Shown: positions 1-9,240 of the stretch, piece after piece
Position numbering within the stretch: position 1 is the stretch's first letter
How the letters are laid out: the number at the start of each line of letters is the position of its first letter
Assembly (NCBI GenBank): GCA_965212005.1
Contig: OZ243038.1
Location: 992,001 to 1,056,000 of the forward strand
Length of the DNA: 64,000 bases
Direction: 5' to 3'
From: G965212005 sp965212005
Lineage (GTDB): Bacteria; Pseudomonadota; Gammaproteobacteria; Porifericomitales; Porifericomitaceae
The notes under the pieces: generated by a model
The model's database searches: none
What the model was told of the DNA's origin: nothing
What the model saw: only the letters and a program-made list of their open reading frames with translations
Made by a program: the position numbers and the translations under genes

Positions 1-671
1 TGTTGCAAGAAGTCGAACACGTCCGGCGTAAACAGGTAACGTCCGGTCACGGCAAAACGCGAAGGAGCACGCGCCGGCGGGGGCTTTTCCACCACGCCGC
101 GCAATTGCCGTGCCCCGCTTTTGCCACGGCCCGGAACAAAATCGGCGATACCGTAGCGCTGCACCTCGGAGCCGGGGACCGGATGAACGAGGATTGCGCT
201 CTCACCCAGACGGTCAAAACAATCCACCAGGCGGGGCATGCCCTGTGCGGCGGGATACAAGATAACGTCCGGCAGCATCACCCCGAAAGGAGACCTGCCC
301 ACTGCCTCCCGGGCCCAAAGCACCGCATCGCCCAGACCGCGCGGGCGCGGCTGCACGGTGACGCGCAGGCGCACCCCGGAAGGCAGCGGCAATACCAGGC
401 GACGCACGGCAGCCGCGTCGCCGGCGGCAGCGAGCCGCGTTTCCAATGCGCGGTGCCGGCGCAGGTAACGAAGCACGGAAGGATTTTTTTCCCTGGCAAC
501 GAAGATGAGTTCACGGACGCCGGAGGCGGCAGCTTCCAGTGCGATATAGTGAATCACGGGCCGGTCCACTACGGTAAGCAGCTCCTTGGATACACATTTG
601 GTCGCAGGCAGCATACGAGAGCCAAGCCCGGCAATCGGAATGACGATTTTCCTCACCCGCGAAGCAGCCAT
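1..671 (-). CDS. galU: UTP-glucose-1-phosphate uridylyltransferase (GalU), C-terminus cut by window edge
   Basis: The reading frame on the minus strand is open from ATG at 671 to the window edge, about 223 codons of a family that is usually near 290. The start of the protein carries the nucleotidyltransferase signature IAGLGSRMLPATK, followed by SKELLTVVDRPVIHY, and further on VEKPP, which is the sugar-phosphate binding region of GalU. The enzyme makes UDP-glucose from UTP and glucose-1-phosphate in the cytoplasm and so feeds polysaccharide synthesis. This fits the glycosyltransferases to its right, which are transcribed divergently. The family assignment is clear; only the C-terminal third is missing from view. 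Confidence 0.9.
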   Translation of the reverse strand, partial: MAASRVRKIVIPIAGLGSRMLPATKCVSKELLTVVDRPVIHYIALEAAASGVRELIFVAREKNPSVLRYLRRHRALETRLAAAGDAAAVRRLVLPLPSGVRLRVTVQPRPRGLGDAVLWAREAVGRSPFGVMLPDVILYPAAQGMPRLVDCFDRLGESAILVHPVPGSEVQRYGIADFVPGRGKSGARQLRGVVEKPPPARAPSRFAVTGRYLFTPDVFDFLQ

Positions 672-1030
672 CGCGTCAGTATAACCGTAAACCCGGCCAG
701 GGGCGTTTTTGCGGCGCAGATACAGGACTACAGTCAGCGCGGGCGGTTCACGATTCATCCGCATAGGCAGTTGCGGACTCTCCGCGCCACGCTTTGTGCT
801 CCGTTACCGGGCTGGAAACCGCGCCTCCGAGGCGCGGGACAGGGAATCCGGGCACTCGTCAAAGAGTATTCCCAGCCGCTTTTTGTTCAAAAGCCGCGCC
901 GGTGCCCGCATTTCTGCTAAACTGCGCAACGGTTGGCGATCTTCCGGTCTCAGCCGATCCGGTAAATACCCACCTCCTTCCACGCACTCCGTGAGCTGTA
1001 AGGCGCAGTATTGAAGAGCACCGTATTGAC
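672..1030. other. Divergent intergenic region galU / glycosyltransferase
   Basis: No gene is supported in this 359-base gap between galU (minus) and the first glycosyltransferase (plus). A TATACT hexamer reading towards galU lies at 678-683, only seven bases before its ATG, without a convincing -35 box. Short open frames crossing the gap have no recognisable content. Confidence 0.4.
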
Positions 1031-2125
1031 GTGATCCTGATTACGACTCAGACCTTCCCTCCCGTTATCGGCGGCATGGAAAACCTGATGGGAGGACTGG
1101 CCGGCGCATTGGCCGACCAGGGCCGTCCCGTCACCGTCTTTGCTGACGGCAAGGGAGACCCTGCCGAGAGCGTCACTGACTCCGGCTATGCTTTCTGCGT
1201 GCGGCGCTTTGGCGGACCGCGACCCTGGCGGCGGTTCCGGAAGGCGCGCGCAATCGCCCGCGAAATGCAAAACACGCAGGCGATTGTCGCCGACTCATGG
1301 AAAAGCCTGGAGCAATTGAACCCGGTCCGCCGGCCGCCGATCGCCTGCCTGGCGCATGGCAAAGACATGTTAAGTGATTCGACTACGCGCAGTACGCGCA
1401 TTGCCCGTGCCTTGAACAAGGCCAATTGGATCGTGGCCAATTCCGCTTACGTCGCGGACCTGGCGCGCGGACACGCGGACCAGCCGGAATCGGTACGGAT
1501 CATTCCGCCCGGCCTGGCAGCATTGCCGGTACCCGATCCGGCAAAGACGGCGGAATTTGAAAAAATTGTCAGCGCACGCGGGCCGATCCTGACCACGTTA
1601 GCGCGCCTGGAACCACGCAAGGGAGTGGACATGGTGATTCAAGCCCTGCCGCGTCTGGCCCGGATCCATCCGGACATTCTCTACCTGGTGGGGGGCGATG
1701 GGAAAGATCAAAAGCGGCTGCAGCGGCTGGCCATGCAATTAGGCGTCAGCGCACGCGTGCATTTTGCCGGTGCACTGGTCAGGGACAGGGCTGCGTTACT
1801 GCGCGCCTCCAACCTGTTTGTGATGCCTACTCGCCGCATCGGCAGATCGGTGGAAGGATTTGGCATCGTCTACCTGGAAGCAGCAGCTTGCGCAATTCCC
1901 TCCCTTGGCGGGAAAGTCGGTGGCGCCAGAGACGCCATCGGGGAGACCGGCTTTTTATGCGACGGCGGCAACGCCCAGGCAGTGGAGGACGCACTGGCCG
2001 GCGCGCTCTCCGATCTGCCGCGACTGACCCGCATGGGCCACGCGGCACAAAAACGCACGGCGGAATTTTCCTGGAACAAAATCGCATTGCGGCACCTTGC
2101 CCTGCTCAATGAAGGCAAACGGTGA
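1031..2125 (+). CDS. Glycosyltransferase family 4 (GT-B fold)
   Basis: A 364-residue protein starting at GTG with an AAGAG-like ribosome site about 12 bases upstream. The N-terminus (TQTFPPVIGGMENLM) is the typical acceptor-domain start of GT4 enzymes. The C-terminal half has the donor-binding region with LARLEPRKGVDMVIQAL and the E-x7-E element in EGFGIVYLEA. GT4 members are retaining transferases that add a sugar from a nucleotide donor to a growing glycan at the inner membrane. The gene sits in a surface-polysaccharide locus and its stop overlaps the next start (GTGA), so the two are co-translated. Donor and acceptor cannot be told from the sequence. Confidence 0.88.
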   Translation: MILITTQTFPPVIGGMENLMGGLAGALADQGRPVTVFADGKGDPAESVTDSGYAFCVRRFGGPRPWRRFRKARAIAREMQNTQAIVADSWKSLEQLNPVRRPPIACLAHGKDMLSDSTTRSTRIARALNKANWIVANSAYVADLARGHADQPESVRIIPPGLAALPVPDPAKTAEFEKIVSARGPILTTLARLEPRKGVDMVIQALPRLARIHPDILYLVGGDGKDQKRLQRLAMQLGVSARVHFAGALVRDRAALLRASNLFVMPTRRIGRSVEGFGIVYLEAAACAIPSLGGKVGGARDAIGETGFLCDGGNAQAVEDALAGALSDLPRLTRMGHAAQKRTAEFSWNKIALRHLALLNEGKR

Positions 2126-3159
2126 GAATTCTGCATTGTGCCAACTTTTCGCTTTTTCCGCACGCGCGTAAAGGCGCCGCCGACCACGCACGCATTTACG
2201 CGACGGATCGAAAACTAAGCGCAGGCCTGACGCGCAATGGCCACTCGGTTTTTGACTTCAGCTACCGGGACGCCGCGCGCTTCAGCAGTATTTGGGGAAA
2301 GAGCACAGGCGCGAAGAAAATGAACCGAATGCTCGCGGAAACGGCAGCAAAACTACAGCCGGAGTTATTGCTGCTCGGCCACTGCGAACTGGTGCGCGCC
2401 GACACGCTGAAGGAAATCCGCGGCCTGCTCCCGCGAACTAAAATCGCACAATGGTGGGTGGACCTGTTCCCGGATCACAAGATGGGCCGCCTGCGTGAAA
2501 AGCAGCCACAACTGGACGCATTTTTTTCGACGACGCATCCGCAAGTGGCTCGGCGTCTTATTGCCACGGACGCAGACCGGGCGCCGGTTTTTTATTTTAT
2601 GCCCAACGTTTGTGACTCGGCAGTAGAAACCGGGCGCGCCTTTGATAATCCGAACCCGGTCCGTGACGTTTTTTTCGCCGGACGGCCCGATCCGGCGCGG
2701 AAAGAACTCGTAAACGTGCTCAATGAAATGAAAGGAGAGGCGAGCATTGGAATCTTCGGCACAACGCGCGATACCCTGCTGGGGGGATGGGAATTCATCC
2801 GCGAAATCGGCGCCAGCAAAATAGGGATCAATTACAGTTCCGTAAACGATTTGCCTTGTTATTCTTCCGATCGCATCGTGCAATTGGCCGGCAACGGCTG
2901 CATGGTGATGACTCCGCGCATTCCCGGATTTGACCGGCTGTTTGCGGAAGGTGAGGTAGTGTATTTTGATTCGTTACCCGAACTGCCGCGCTTGTTGCGC
3001 CAGTACCTGCACGATGACCATTCCCGGATTCAAATTGCCCGCGCAGGATGGCGGCGGGCGCATAAAAGTTTTAACGAGCGGCGCATTGCCGGTTTTATGG
3101 TTGAGTCAATCTTCGGCGAAGAATACACCGAAGACTACGAGTGGAAACAGGAGCAGTGA
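2122..3159 (+). CDS. CgeB-like glycosyltransferase
   Basis: A 345-residue protein whose GTG start overlaps the previous stop by four bases. The N-terminal part (MRILHCANFSLFPHARKG) and the C-terminal block with YSSDRIVQLAGNGCMVMTPR, then GEVVYFDSLPELPRLLRQYL, match the Glyco_trans_1_2/CgeB-type GT-B proteins often seen in polysaccharide loci. There are no transmembrane stretches, so it probably acts at the cytoplasmic face. It forms a two-gene unit with the GT4 gene. The family call is by pattern recognition; substrate is unknown. Confidence 0.75.
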   Translation: MRILHCANFSLFPHARKGAADHARIYATDRKLSAGLTRNGHSVFDFSYRDAARFSSIWGKSTGAKKMNRMLAETAAKLQPELLLLGHCELVRADTLKEIRGLLPRTKIAQWWVDLFPDHKMGRLREKQPQLDAFFSTTHPQVARRLIATDADRAPVFYFMPNVCDSAVETGRAFDNPNPVRDVFFAGRPDPARKELVNVLNEMKGEASIGIFGTTRDTLLGGWEFIREIGASKIGINYSSVNDLPCYSSDRIVQLAGNGCMVMTPRIPGFDRLFAEGEVVYFDSLPELPRLLRQYLHDDHSRIQIARAGWRRAHKSFNERRIAGFMVESIFGEEYTEDYEWKQEQ

Positions 3160-3343
3160 TAGAAACCTGTTTGTTTCCGCCGCACGGTCACTCCTGCGGC
3201 CTCGACAGCGATGACCCGACGGAAACAGGCAGCGAAGCGGGAACACCGCTGCATTGTATTCTGCCCCTGCGTTACAGGCCGCATTCCCGGCAAAGAGGAA
3301 AATGCAGGGAATGAATTGCTTCCCGGCTACCGGGACGCAGCCC

Positions 3344-4379
3344 GACGTCATTTTTTCATCCGGACGCCGCCCCGTCGCCTTCCAGGTGCCGCAGGTACCT
3401 GGCATATAACGGCGAATCAGGCAGCAACTGCCGGGCAACGAATTGCGCTTCCACCCGGTGGCTGGTGCAGGGACGATAGGCGCGGGTCTGCCTGACAATC
3501 TCCCATAAATCCGCGATCGGCCCGACAATTCCACCGATAACGCCACGCTTGAAATACCGTCGCTTGACGGGCAGTAGCAGGCGCCGAAAAAATCGCAGCA
3601 GTTGAAACCTGGTGCCGCCACAGGGTTTATGTCCCTTGATGAATTGAGCTCGCGTCCAACGATTAATGAAATCATCAATACGTTCGGTGCCACCAGGCCT
3701 GGGATAAATGCGGTGACAATCATTGGATACGGTAATGGTATTGAATGACAGCAGTGCTTTTCCATAGAAAATACGCAGCATCACGAACTGGATAGCACCA
3801 GGAAGATGCCAGTTTTCAGAATCAAACGATTCGATCCACGGTAACACGATTCCATCCTGCACAACGTCATTGTGAAAAGCAATCAACTGCGTGTCGCTGG
3901 AATGAAAAATCTGGTATTTCAGCAAAGGGTAAAACCACTGGACAAAAAAGGAATTAAAAAGCCCGATGCGGTAGGCCCGGGTGCAGGGGAAAACCGGCGT
4001 CGCCGCCGCCGGACGCAATTGCATCAGCAGTGATTCAAATTCATCGTAGCCGCCGCGCATGAATTCCACGTCGTCGTCCATGAAAATAAAGTAGAGATAG
4101 GAGCCGCGCTTTTGCGCTTCCGCCAACAGCCGGTTGCGCCCGGAAGCCCAAGTGGAACCGGGAAAGTAAATACATCCTTCCCGCTCCTGGTCATAGGTAA
4201 GGAAAACGGCATCAGCGTCCGGCCGCTCCCGCAGGGGTAAGTACCTGTCGATTCGAACCGCACTGCCCTGTACCAGGTAGATGAAACTTTTCATCCTGAA
4301 AGGACCGCTTCCGCACGGGAATGCTTTCGCAGAGTATCCCCTACTTCCACCCCAGGCACAATTTCAGTCCAGGCGCGGT
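3344..4379. repeat. Long direct repeat, copy A (~1.04 kb)
   Basis: This segment is repeated in the same orientation at 9241-10294. It starts in both copies at the motif CGTCATTTTTTCATCCGG and ends at CAGTCCAGGCGCGGT, after which the two flanks differ completely. It contains one whole minus-strand gene plus about 85 bases upstream of it. The two copies bracket the fcl-gmd-NYN-colD cassette. Confidence 0.9.
3356..4294 (-). CDS. Putative GT-A-type glycosyltransferase, paralogue A
   Basis: A 312-residue protein starting at ATG 4294. No named family is certain. Near residue 72 it has FIFMDDDVEF, an acidic cluster like the metal/nucleotide-sugar binding DxD of GT-A glycosyltransferases, and the whole gene lies in a polysaccharide locus. 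The C-terminal part is rich in Arg and aromatic residues (RFFRRLLLPVKRRYF), which suggests membrane contact. It has a paralogue at 9253-10209. The first ~107 residues of the two differ at only two places, whereas the rest differs at roughly one residue in five. It stands alone on the minus strand between plus-strand genes. Confidence 0.6.
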   Translation of the reverse strand: MKSFIYLVQGSAVRIDRYLPLRERPDADAVFLTYDQEREGCIYFPGSTWASGRNRLLAEAQKRGSYLYFIFMDDDVEFMRGGYDEFESLLMQLRPAAATPVFPCTRAYRIGLFNSFFVQWFYPLLKYQIFHSSDTQLIAFHNDVVQDGIVLPWIESFDSENWHLPGAIQFVMLRIFYGKALLSFNTITVSNDCHRIYPRPGGTERIDDFINRWTRAQFIKGHKPCGGTRFQLLRFFRRLLLPVKRRYFKRGVIGGIVGPIADLWEIVRQTRAYRPCTSHRVEAQFVARQLLPDSPLYARYLRHLEGDGAASG

Positions 4380-4444
4380 TCATCGACCGGCCAGGCCGAT
4401 AACAATCTATGGCTCACCCGAATGCTAAATATCTTTTCCCGGCT

Positions 4445-5155
4445 ATGCATGGAAGAAAAAAGCGTTACACCATCACCGGAAAAACGGACGGCTTTGGCGC
4501 CCAATATTTTGCCAAGCTATTCGGAATTGCATGGTGCAATTACAATTGGTTATGAATATGTCGGCACGCCTTTTCAAACGATACAGTTTAGTCAAAATAT
4601 ACAAGAGTTAAATCAATTTGTCGGCATCCCTTCCATGGAAACTGATCTTAAAGTCGACATTGTCCCAAAATTGCCCCCGATCATTTACCACCCCGAACCT
4701 GACACCTTTTTTATCAAGACATATTGTAACAATAATCAAGTACTATTACGATTCCACTCCCAAGCCGAAAGTCCAAGAGTACGACATCGCTATTCACATC
4801 CGGCGAGGCGACATTCCGCCAGTCGGAAGATATAGCGGACATTATACCACGAACGACAAATACCTCACCCTCATCAAATTTTTCCAAAAAGAGTATCCCG
4901 GTCGCTCAATTTGTATTTATTCCCAGGGCGAACTTCAGGATTTCTCAGAATTGCAGTTGCCGGGGGTTTCCTTCAGTCTTGACGGCCCCATCATCGATGC
5001 GTTTCATGGCATGGTGCGGGCAAAAATGCTCGTGTCCGCAATTAGTACTTTTTCTTACGTCACCGACTTGCTTATCCGACGGTGAATTTTTCCACCTCCC
5101 ATTTTGGCGCCACCCATTGAAACATTGTACGTTTCTTGGGCCGGATTTTTCGTGA
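4445..5155 (+). pseudogene. Decayed fucosyltransferase-like gene (three frameshifts)
   Basis: Three frames must be joined to read one protein. Frame 2 from ATG 4445 gives YTITGKTDGFGAQYFAKL. Near 4545 the reading moves to frame 3 (GYEYVGTPFQTIQF), near 4735-4745 to frame 1 (EYDIAIHIRRGDIPP, then MVRAKMLVSAISTFSYV), and near 5075 back to frame 2 (DGEFFHLPFWRHP), ending at TGA 5153. The DGFGAQ start and the HIRRGD motif are typical of GT11/GT23-like fucosyltransferase-fold enzymes in O-antigen loci. Each shift is equal to one extra base. The restored product would be about 236 residues. It neighbours the GDP-fucose genes, so a lost fucosyl transfer step is a fair inference. Confidence 0.82.
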
Positions 5156-5224
5156 AACTCGATTCAACTTAATATCGCAACGATACTCTGGATATTACGC
5201 TGGAAATCTAGTAAGTTACTCCCA

Positions 5225-6181
5225 GTGAATTCTTCTATTCCCTATTCCCTCGCGGGCAAACGTTTATGGATAGCCGGTCATGGCGGCATGGTCGGGCAGG
5301 CTTTGCTGCGCCGCCTGCAACAGGACAAGGCGTTTGACCAATGCACAATCCTCACCGCCGACCGCAAGACACTGGATTTATGCCGCCAGCAAGCGGTGGA
5401 AGAATGGATGCAGCGGGAGCAACCGCAAGCCGTGATTATTGCCGCCGCCCGGGTCGGTGGTATTCACGCCAAAAGCAATTATCCGGCGGAGTTTCTTTAT
5501 GATAATTTGATGATTGAAGCGAACATTATCCACGCCGCGTATCGCGCGGGGATGGAGAAATTACTTTTTATAGGCTCTTCCTGTATTTATCCACGCCTTG
5601 CCAAACATCCGATTGTTGAAGAGGCTTTTCTCTCCGGCGAACTTGATCCGACTAACGAGGCTTACGCGATTGCAAAAATCGCCGGGATTAAATTATGCCA
5701 AACCTACCGCCGCCAATATAAATGCGATTACATTACCGCTATACCCACCAACCTTTACGGCCCCGAAGATAATTTTCATCCCCAGCGCAGCCACGTACCG
5801 GCGGCGTTGTTGCAACGATGCCACGATGCGGCCGTGAACAATCACGATACGGTTACGGTGTGGGGCACGGGCAAGGCCCGGCGGGAGTTTCTGCACGTGG
5901 ATGACGCCGCCGATGCCTGTTTATTTTTGCTGAAAAATTACAGCGATGAAAAAATCATCAACGTCGGCAGCGGTGAAGACGTGCCCATCGCCGATTTTGC
6001 CCGCCTCATCGCCGGTGTTACCGGCTTCCAAGGGCGCATCGTGTACGATGCTTCCTACCCGGACGGCACCCCGCGCAAGGTATTGGATGTTTCGGCCTTG
6101 CATCAATCGGGCTGGCGTGCCACAATTCCTCTGGAGCAAGGATTACGCGACTACTACCAGTGGTTTCTTGACAACCAATAA
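5225..6181 (+). CDS. fcl: GDP-L-fucose synthase
   Basis: A 318-residue extended short-chain dehydrogenase with GTG start. It has the NADP-binding loop GHGGMVG at residues 15-21, the GSSCIYP motif, the catalytic tyrosine-lysine pair in NEAYAIAKIAG, and NLYGPEDNFHPQRSHVPAAL, all diagnostic of Fcl/WcaG. It performs the 3,5-epimerisation and 4-reduction of GDP-4-keto-6-deoxy-D-mannose to GDP-L-fucose. Gmd, which makes its substrate, follows 19 bases downstream. Both lie inside the cassette bracketed by the 1 kb direct repeats. Confidence 0.93.
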   Translation: MNSSIPYSLAGKRLWIAGHGGMVGQALLRRLQQDKAFDQCTILTADRKTLDLCRQQAVEEWMQREQPQAVIIAAARVGGIHAKSNYPAEFLYDNLMIEANIIHAAYRAGMEKLLFIGSSCIYPRLAKHPIVEEAFLSGELDPTNEAYAIAKIAGIKLCQTYRRQYKCDYITAIPTNLYGPEDNFHPQRSHVPAALLQRCHDAAVNNHDTVTVWGTGKARREFLHVDDAADACLFLLKNYSDEKIINVGSGEDVPIADFARLIAGVTGFQGRIVYDASYPDGTPRKVLDVSALHQSGWRATIPLEQGLRDYYQWFLDNQ

Positions 6182-6200
6182 CGCCTTCGCCACCACGATC

Positions 6201-7280
6201 ATGCCGCCTAAGACCGCCAAGACCGCACTCATCACCGGCGTTACCGGACAGGACGGCGCCTATCTCGCCGAGTTGCTGTTGCACAAGGGCTACCACGTGC
6301 ATGGCGTAAAGCGCCGGTCGTCGTCGTTTAACACCGACCGGGTTGACCATCTGTTCTACGACTCCCACGAACAACAACTGAAACAGGCGCATGGCGGATC
6401 GTTTCATCTACACTACGGCGATATGACCGACGCCACCAACCTGATTCGCCTGATGCAAAAAACGTGCCCCGACGAAGTCTATAACCTCGCCGCACAAAGC
6501 CACGTCCAGGTCAGTTTTGAAACGCCCGAATACACCGCCCAGGCCGATGCTGTGGGCGCGTTGCGAATGTTGGAAGCGATCCGCATTTTGGACATGGTTT
6601 CCAATGTGCGATTTTATCAGGCGTCAACCTCCGAACTTTACGGCATGGCGCAGGAAACTCCGCAAACCGAAACCACGCCCTTTTATCCCCGCAGCCCGTA
6701 CGCCGTGGCAAAACTTTATGCGTACTGGATCGTGGTGAACTACCGACAAGCCTACGGCATACACGCTTCCAACGGCATTTTGTTCAATCACGAAAGCCCG
6801 ATTCGCGGCGAGACTTTTGTGACCCGAAAAATTACCCGCGCGGTGGCGGCCATTGAAGCCGGACAACAATCCTGCCTGTGGCTTGGCAACCTTGAGGCGA
6901 AGCGCGACTGGGGACACGCCAGGGATTATGTGGAAGGGATGTGGCGGACGCTGCAACAAAAAACTCCCGATGACTATGTGCTTGCCACCGGCGAATCTCA
7001 TTCTGTGCGCGAATTTGTCGAACTCGCTTTTGCCGAGACCGGGCGCAAGATCGCGTGGCGTGGCAAAGGCGTGGACGAACAGGGGATTGACGCCGATACC
7101 AAAGAATGTCTGGTGCGCGTTGACTCGCGTTACTTTCGCCCCACCGAAGTGGATATGCTGCTGGGCGACGCGAGCAAGGCAAAAAAAGTTTTGGGGTGGA
7201 CGCACAAAATATCTTTCAAGCAACTGGTGCGTGATATGGTGGCGGCTGATCGTGCTTTGCTGGAGTCATCGCTGCCATAG
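6201..7280 (+). CDS. gmd: GDP-mannose 4,6-dehydratase
   Basis: A 359-residue protein from ATG 6201; an upstream in-frame extension exists but the protein family begins right before TALITGVTGQDGAYLAELL. That motif is the NADP-binding GxxGxxG region. STSELYG and YAVAKLYAYW supply the catalytic Thr/Ser, Glu, Tyr and Lys. RDWGHARDYVEGMW is also diagnostic. It converts GDP-D-mannose to GDP-4-keto-6-deoxy-D-mannose, the branch point for GDP-L-fucose (Fcl) and for deoxysugars made by ColD-like enzymes, both encoded nearby. ManC at 10.4-12.0 kb supplies GDP-mannose. Confidence 0.96.
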   Translation: MPPKTAKTALITGVTGQDGAYLAELLLHKGYHVHGVKRRSSSFNTDRVDHLFYDSHEQQLKQAHGGSFHLHYGDMTDATNLIRLMQKTCPDEVYNLAAQSHVQVSFETPEYTAQADAVGALRMLEAIRILDMVSNVRFYQASTSELYGMAQETPQTETTPFYPRSPYAVAKLYAYWIVVNYRQAYGIHASNGILFNHESPIRGETFVTRKITRAVAAIEAGQQSCLWLGNLEAKRDWGHARDYVEGMWRTLQQKTPDDYVLATGESHSVREFVELAFAETGRKIAWRGKGVDEQGIDADTKECLVRVDSRYFRPTEVDMLLGDASKAKKVLGWTHKISFKQLVRDMVAADRALLESSLP

Positions 7281-7374
7281 TGGATGCGGACAATCTACAC
7301 CCGGTTGTTATGTAAAAAATAGAAAGGTTACAATCCGGCGCGTTTTCAAACCACCAAACAGAGGGGAAATCATT

Positions 7375-8001
7375 ATGGACAATGTTTTTATTTACTGGGA
7401 TAACTCAAACATCTTCCACGAAGCCCAGCGTTTTTCGGAGCAGCGCGAGGATAGCCCCGATGCTCGTTACCGCGTACGCATTGACTTTGAAAACCTATTG
7501 CGTTTGGCGCATGCCGACCGGCCACTCCAAAACGCCCAGGCAGCCGGTTCCGTTCCGCCGGAGATGCGGCAGTTATGGAATCGGATGGAATCGAAAGGCG
7601 TTGATGTCAAGCTGTTTAGCCGTGGCGCATCAAGTTTGGGTGAACAGGAAATGCCCGATCATTACTTACAGAAACGCATGTTGGAAGATGCATTGGACTA
7701 CAACGGCGACCCCGGAATCGCCGTCCTGTTGACCGGCGACGGCGCGGGTTATCTGGAGGGCGCAGGGTTTCACAGCACGTTGGAACGGATGCACAAAAAA
7801 GGTTGGCGTATCGAAATCCTCTCGTGGGCGCATTCATGCAACCAGCGAATGCGCCGATGGGCTGAGCAAAACGGCAAATTCATCGCGCTCGACGATTTCT
7901 ACGACGCCATTACTTTTTTGAACCCGTCCGCCCCCGGTTACGAACTGGCGCCATCACGAAAAGCCGCCGAACTGGATTTGTCGCGCCGGGTGGTCTCCTG
8001 A
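7375..8001 (+). CDS. NYN-domain (PIN-like) ribonuclease
   Basis: A 208-residue protein from ATG 7375, with a GAGGGGAA ribosome site eight bases upstream; a longer open frame runs in from gmd but is a shadow. The N-terminus FIYWDNSNIF is the NYN signature with the first metal-binding Asp. MLEDALDYNGDPGIAVLLTG followed by DGAGY gives the second acidic cluster, and GWRIEILSW continues the fold as in LabA/MARF1-type NYN proteins. These are metal-dependent RNases of the PIN superfamily. It has no evident link to sugar metabolism although it sits between gmd and the colD-like gene. Its RNA target is unknown. Confidence 0.82.
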   Translation: MDNVFIYWDNSNIFHEAQRFSEQREDSPDARYRVRIDFENLLRLAHADRPLQNAQAAGSVPPEMRQLWNRMESKGVDVKLFSRGASSLGEQEMPDHYLQKRMLEDALDYNGDPGIAVLLTGDGAGYLEGAGFHSTLERMHKKGWRIEILSWAHSCNQRMRRWAEQNGKFIALDDFYDAITFLNPSAPGYELAPSRKAAELDLSRRVVS

Positions 8002-8021
8002 GTCTTGCGGGAAATCAGACG

Positions 8022-9227
8022 GTGACGGCATCGAAAAACAATAAACAAGGCGGGATTTTCTGGCCGCTTATGAAAGATACGGTAACCGCCGAAGACAGAA
8101 AAAATCTTTCGGAATTCGTACTCTCGGCGGAACTGCTGACGAACGGACCCAAAGTCAGGGAGTTTGAAAAAGTCTGGAGCGAATGGCAGGGATGCGCACA
8201 TTCCCTTTTCGTTTCTTCCGGGAGCACGGCCAACCTGCTGCTGTTTGCCGGTGCCATTGAACATTACGGGATAAAGCCCGGCGCAAAGGTGGCCGTCCCC
8301 GCAGTCACATGGTCAACGAGCATTGCCCCGGTTATTCAATCGGGGCTTACTCCGGTTTTCTGCGATGTAAATCCGAGAAATTTTGCCATTGACACCCGGC
8401 ATCTGCAAAAAATATCGGAAGAAAACCCGGATATAAAAGTCATTTTCGCCACTCACCTGCTCGGCATTCCGGCTCCGATTGAAAAATACCGGGAAATCCT
8501 GCCCGATGCCGTTATTCTTGAGGATACATGCGAATCTCACGGCGCACGAGCGCCCACCGGGAAGGTCGGTAGCCTTTCGTCTGGTGGCACTTTCAGTTTT
8601 TATTTTGGCCACCACATGTCAACGATTGAAGGCGGAATGGTGTGCATTGAGGAAGAAAATCTGTATGAAATTTTGCGCACAAAAAGATCCCACGGCCTGG
8701 CAAGAGAGCACGGAAAAGCGAGGCATGAACACTTGAAATCGCAATACCCGGACGTGGATGGCGAGTTTCTTTTCACCACCGAGGGTTTTAACTTCCGCAA
8801 CACCGAGATGGGAGCCGTGCTTGGGTTGAGCCAAATCAAACGACTTGACGCCAGGGTAGCTCGACGCAGGGAAATTCTTGGCAAGTTCGTAAATATGACG
8901 TGGGAAAAACATCCCGATTTGTTTGCATCCTTTGACACCGAAGGGAACTCTAGTTTTTGTTTGCCGTTTATCTGCAAAAAACGCGAAATGTACCGGGGAC
9001 TTCGGCAATTTCTGAGCAACAAAGGAGTGGAAACCCGGCCGTTGTGCGGGGGAAACCTGTTGCGTCAACCGTTTCTCTCGGGTAGATTCGGCAACCCGGA
9101 CGACTTTCCCAATGCTGACTATTTGCACTTTCACAGTTTTTACATCGGAAACAACCATCTGATAACAGACGATGAAATTGAGACCTTGGAAGACTTGCTG
9201 GAAGAATTTTTGATGCGCACAACGTGA
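8022..9227 (+). CDS. ColD-like PLP-dependent sugar 3-dehydratase (DegT/DnrJ/EryC1/StrS family)
   Basis: A 401-residue PLP enzyme starting at GTG 8022. VSSGSTANLLLF and ILEDTCESHGA are the cofactor-binding motifs of the sugar aminotransferase family. At the site where aminotransferases carry the Schiff-base lysine it reads FYFGHHMSTIEGGM, so the lysine is replaced by the first histidine. This change is known in ColD (GDP-4-keto-6-deoxymannose 3-dehydratase) and related E1-type dehydratases, which remove the C3 hydroxyl and do not transaminate. Gmd, encoded just upstream, would make its substrate. GDP-colitose-type synthesis is the best guess; a CDP-sugar dehydratase is less likely because no ddh genes are seen. 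Confidence 0.82.
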   Translation: MTASKNNKQGGIFWPLMKDTVTAEDRKNLSEFVLSAELLTNGPKVREFEKVWSEWQGCAHSLFVSSGSTANLLLFAGAIEHYGIKPGAKVAVPAVTWSTSIAPVIQSGLTPVFCDVNPRNFAIDTRHLQKISEENPDIKVIFATHLLGIPAPIEKYREILPDAVILEDTCESHGARAPTGKVGSLSSGGTFSFYFGHHMSTIEGGMVCIEEENLYEILRTKRSHGLAREHGKARHEHLKSQYPDVDGEFLFTTEGFNFRNTEMGAVLGLSQIKRLDARVARRREILGKFVNMTWEKHPDLFASFDTEGNSSFCLPFICKKREMYRGLRQFLSNKGVETRPLCGGNLLRQPFLSGRFGNPDDFPNADYLHFHSFYIGNNHLITDDEIETLEDLLEEFLMRTT

Positions 9228-9240
9228 ATCGGCGCAGACC

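Noticed and set aside
3..920. Long plus-strand frame over galU
   Set aside because: It is antisense to a clear galU and shows no family motif; composition effect of GC-rich coding DNA.
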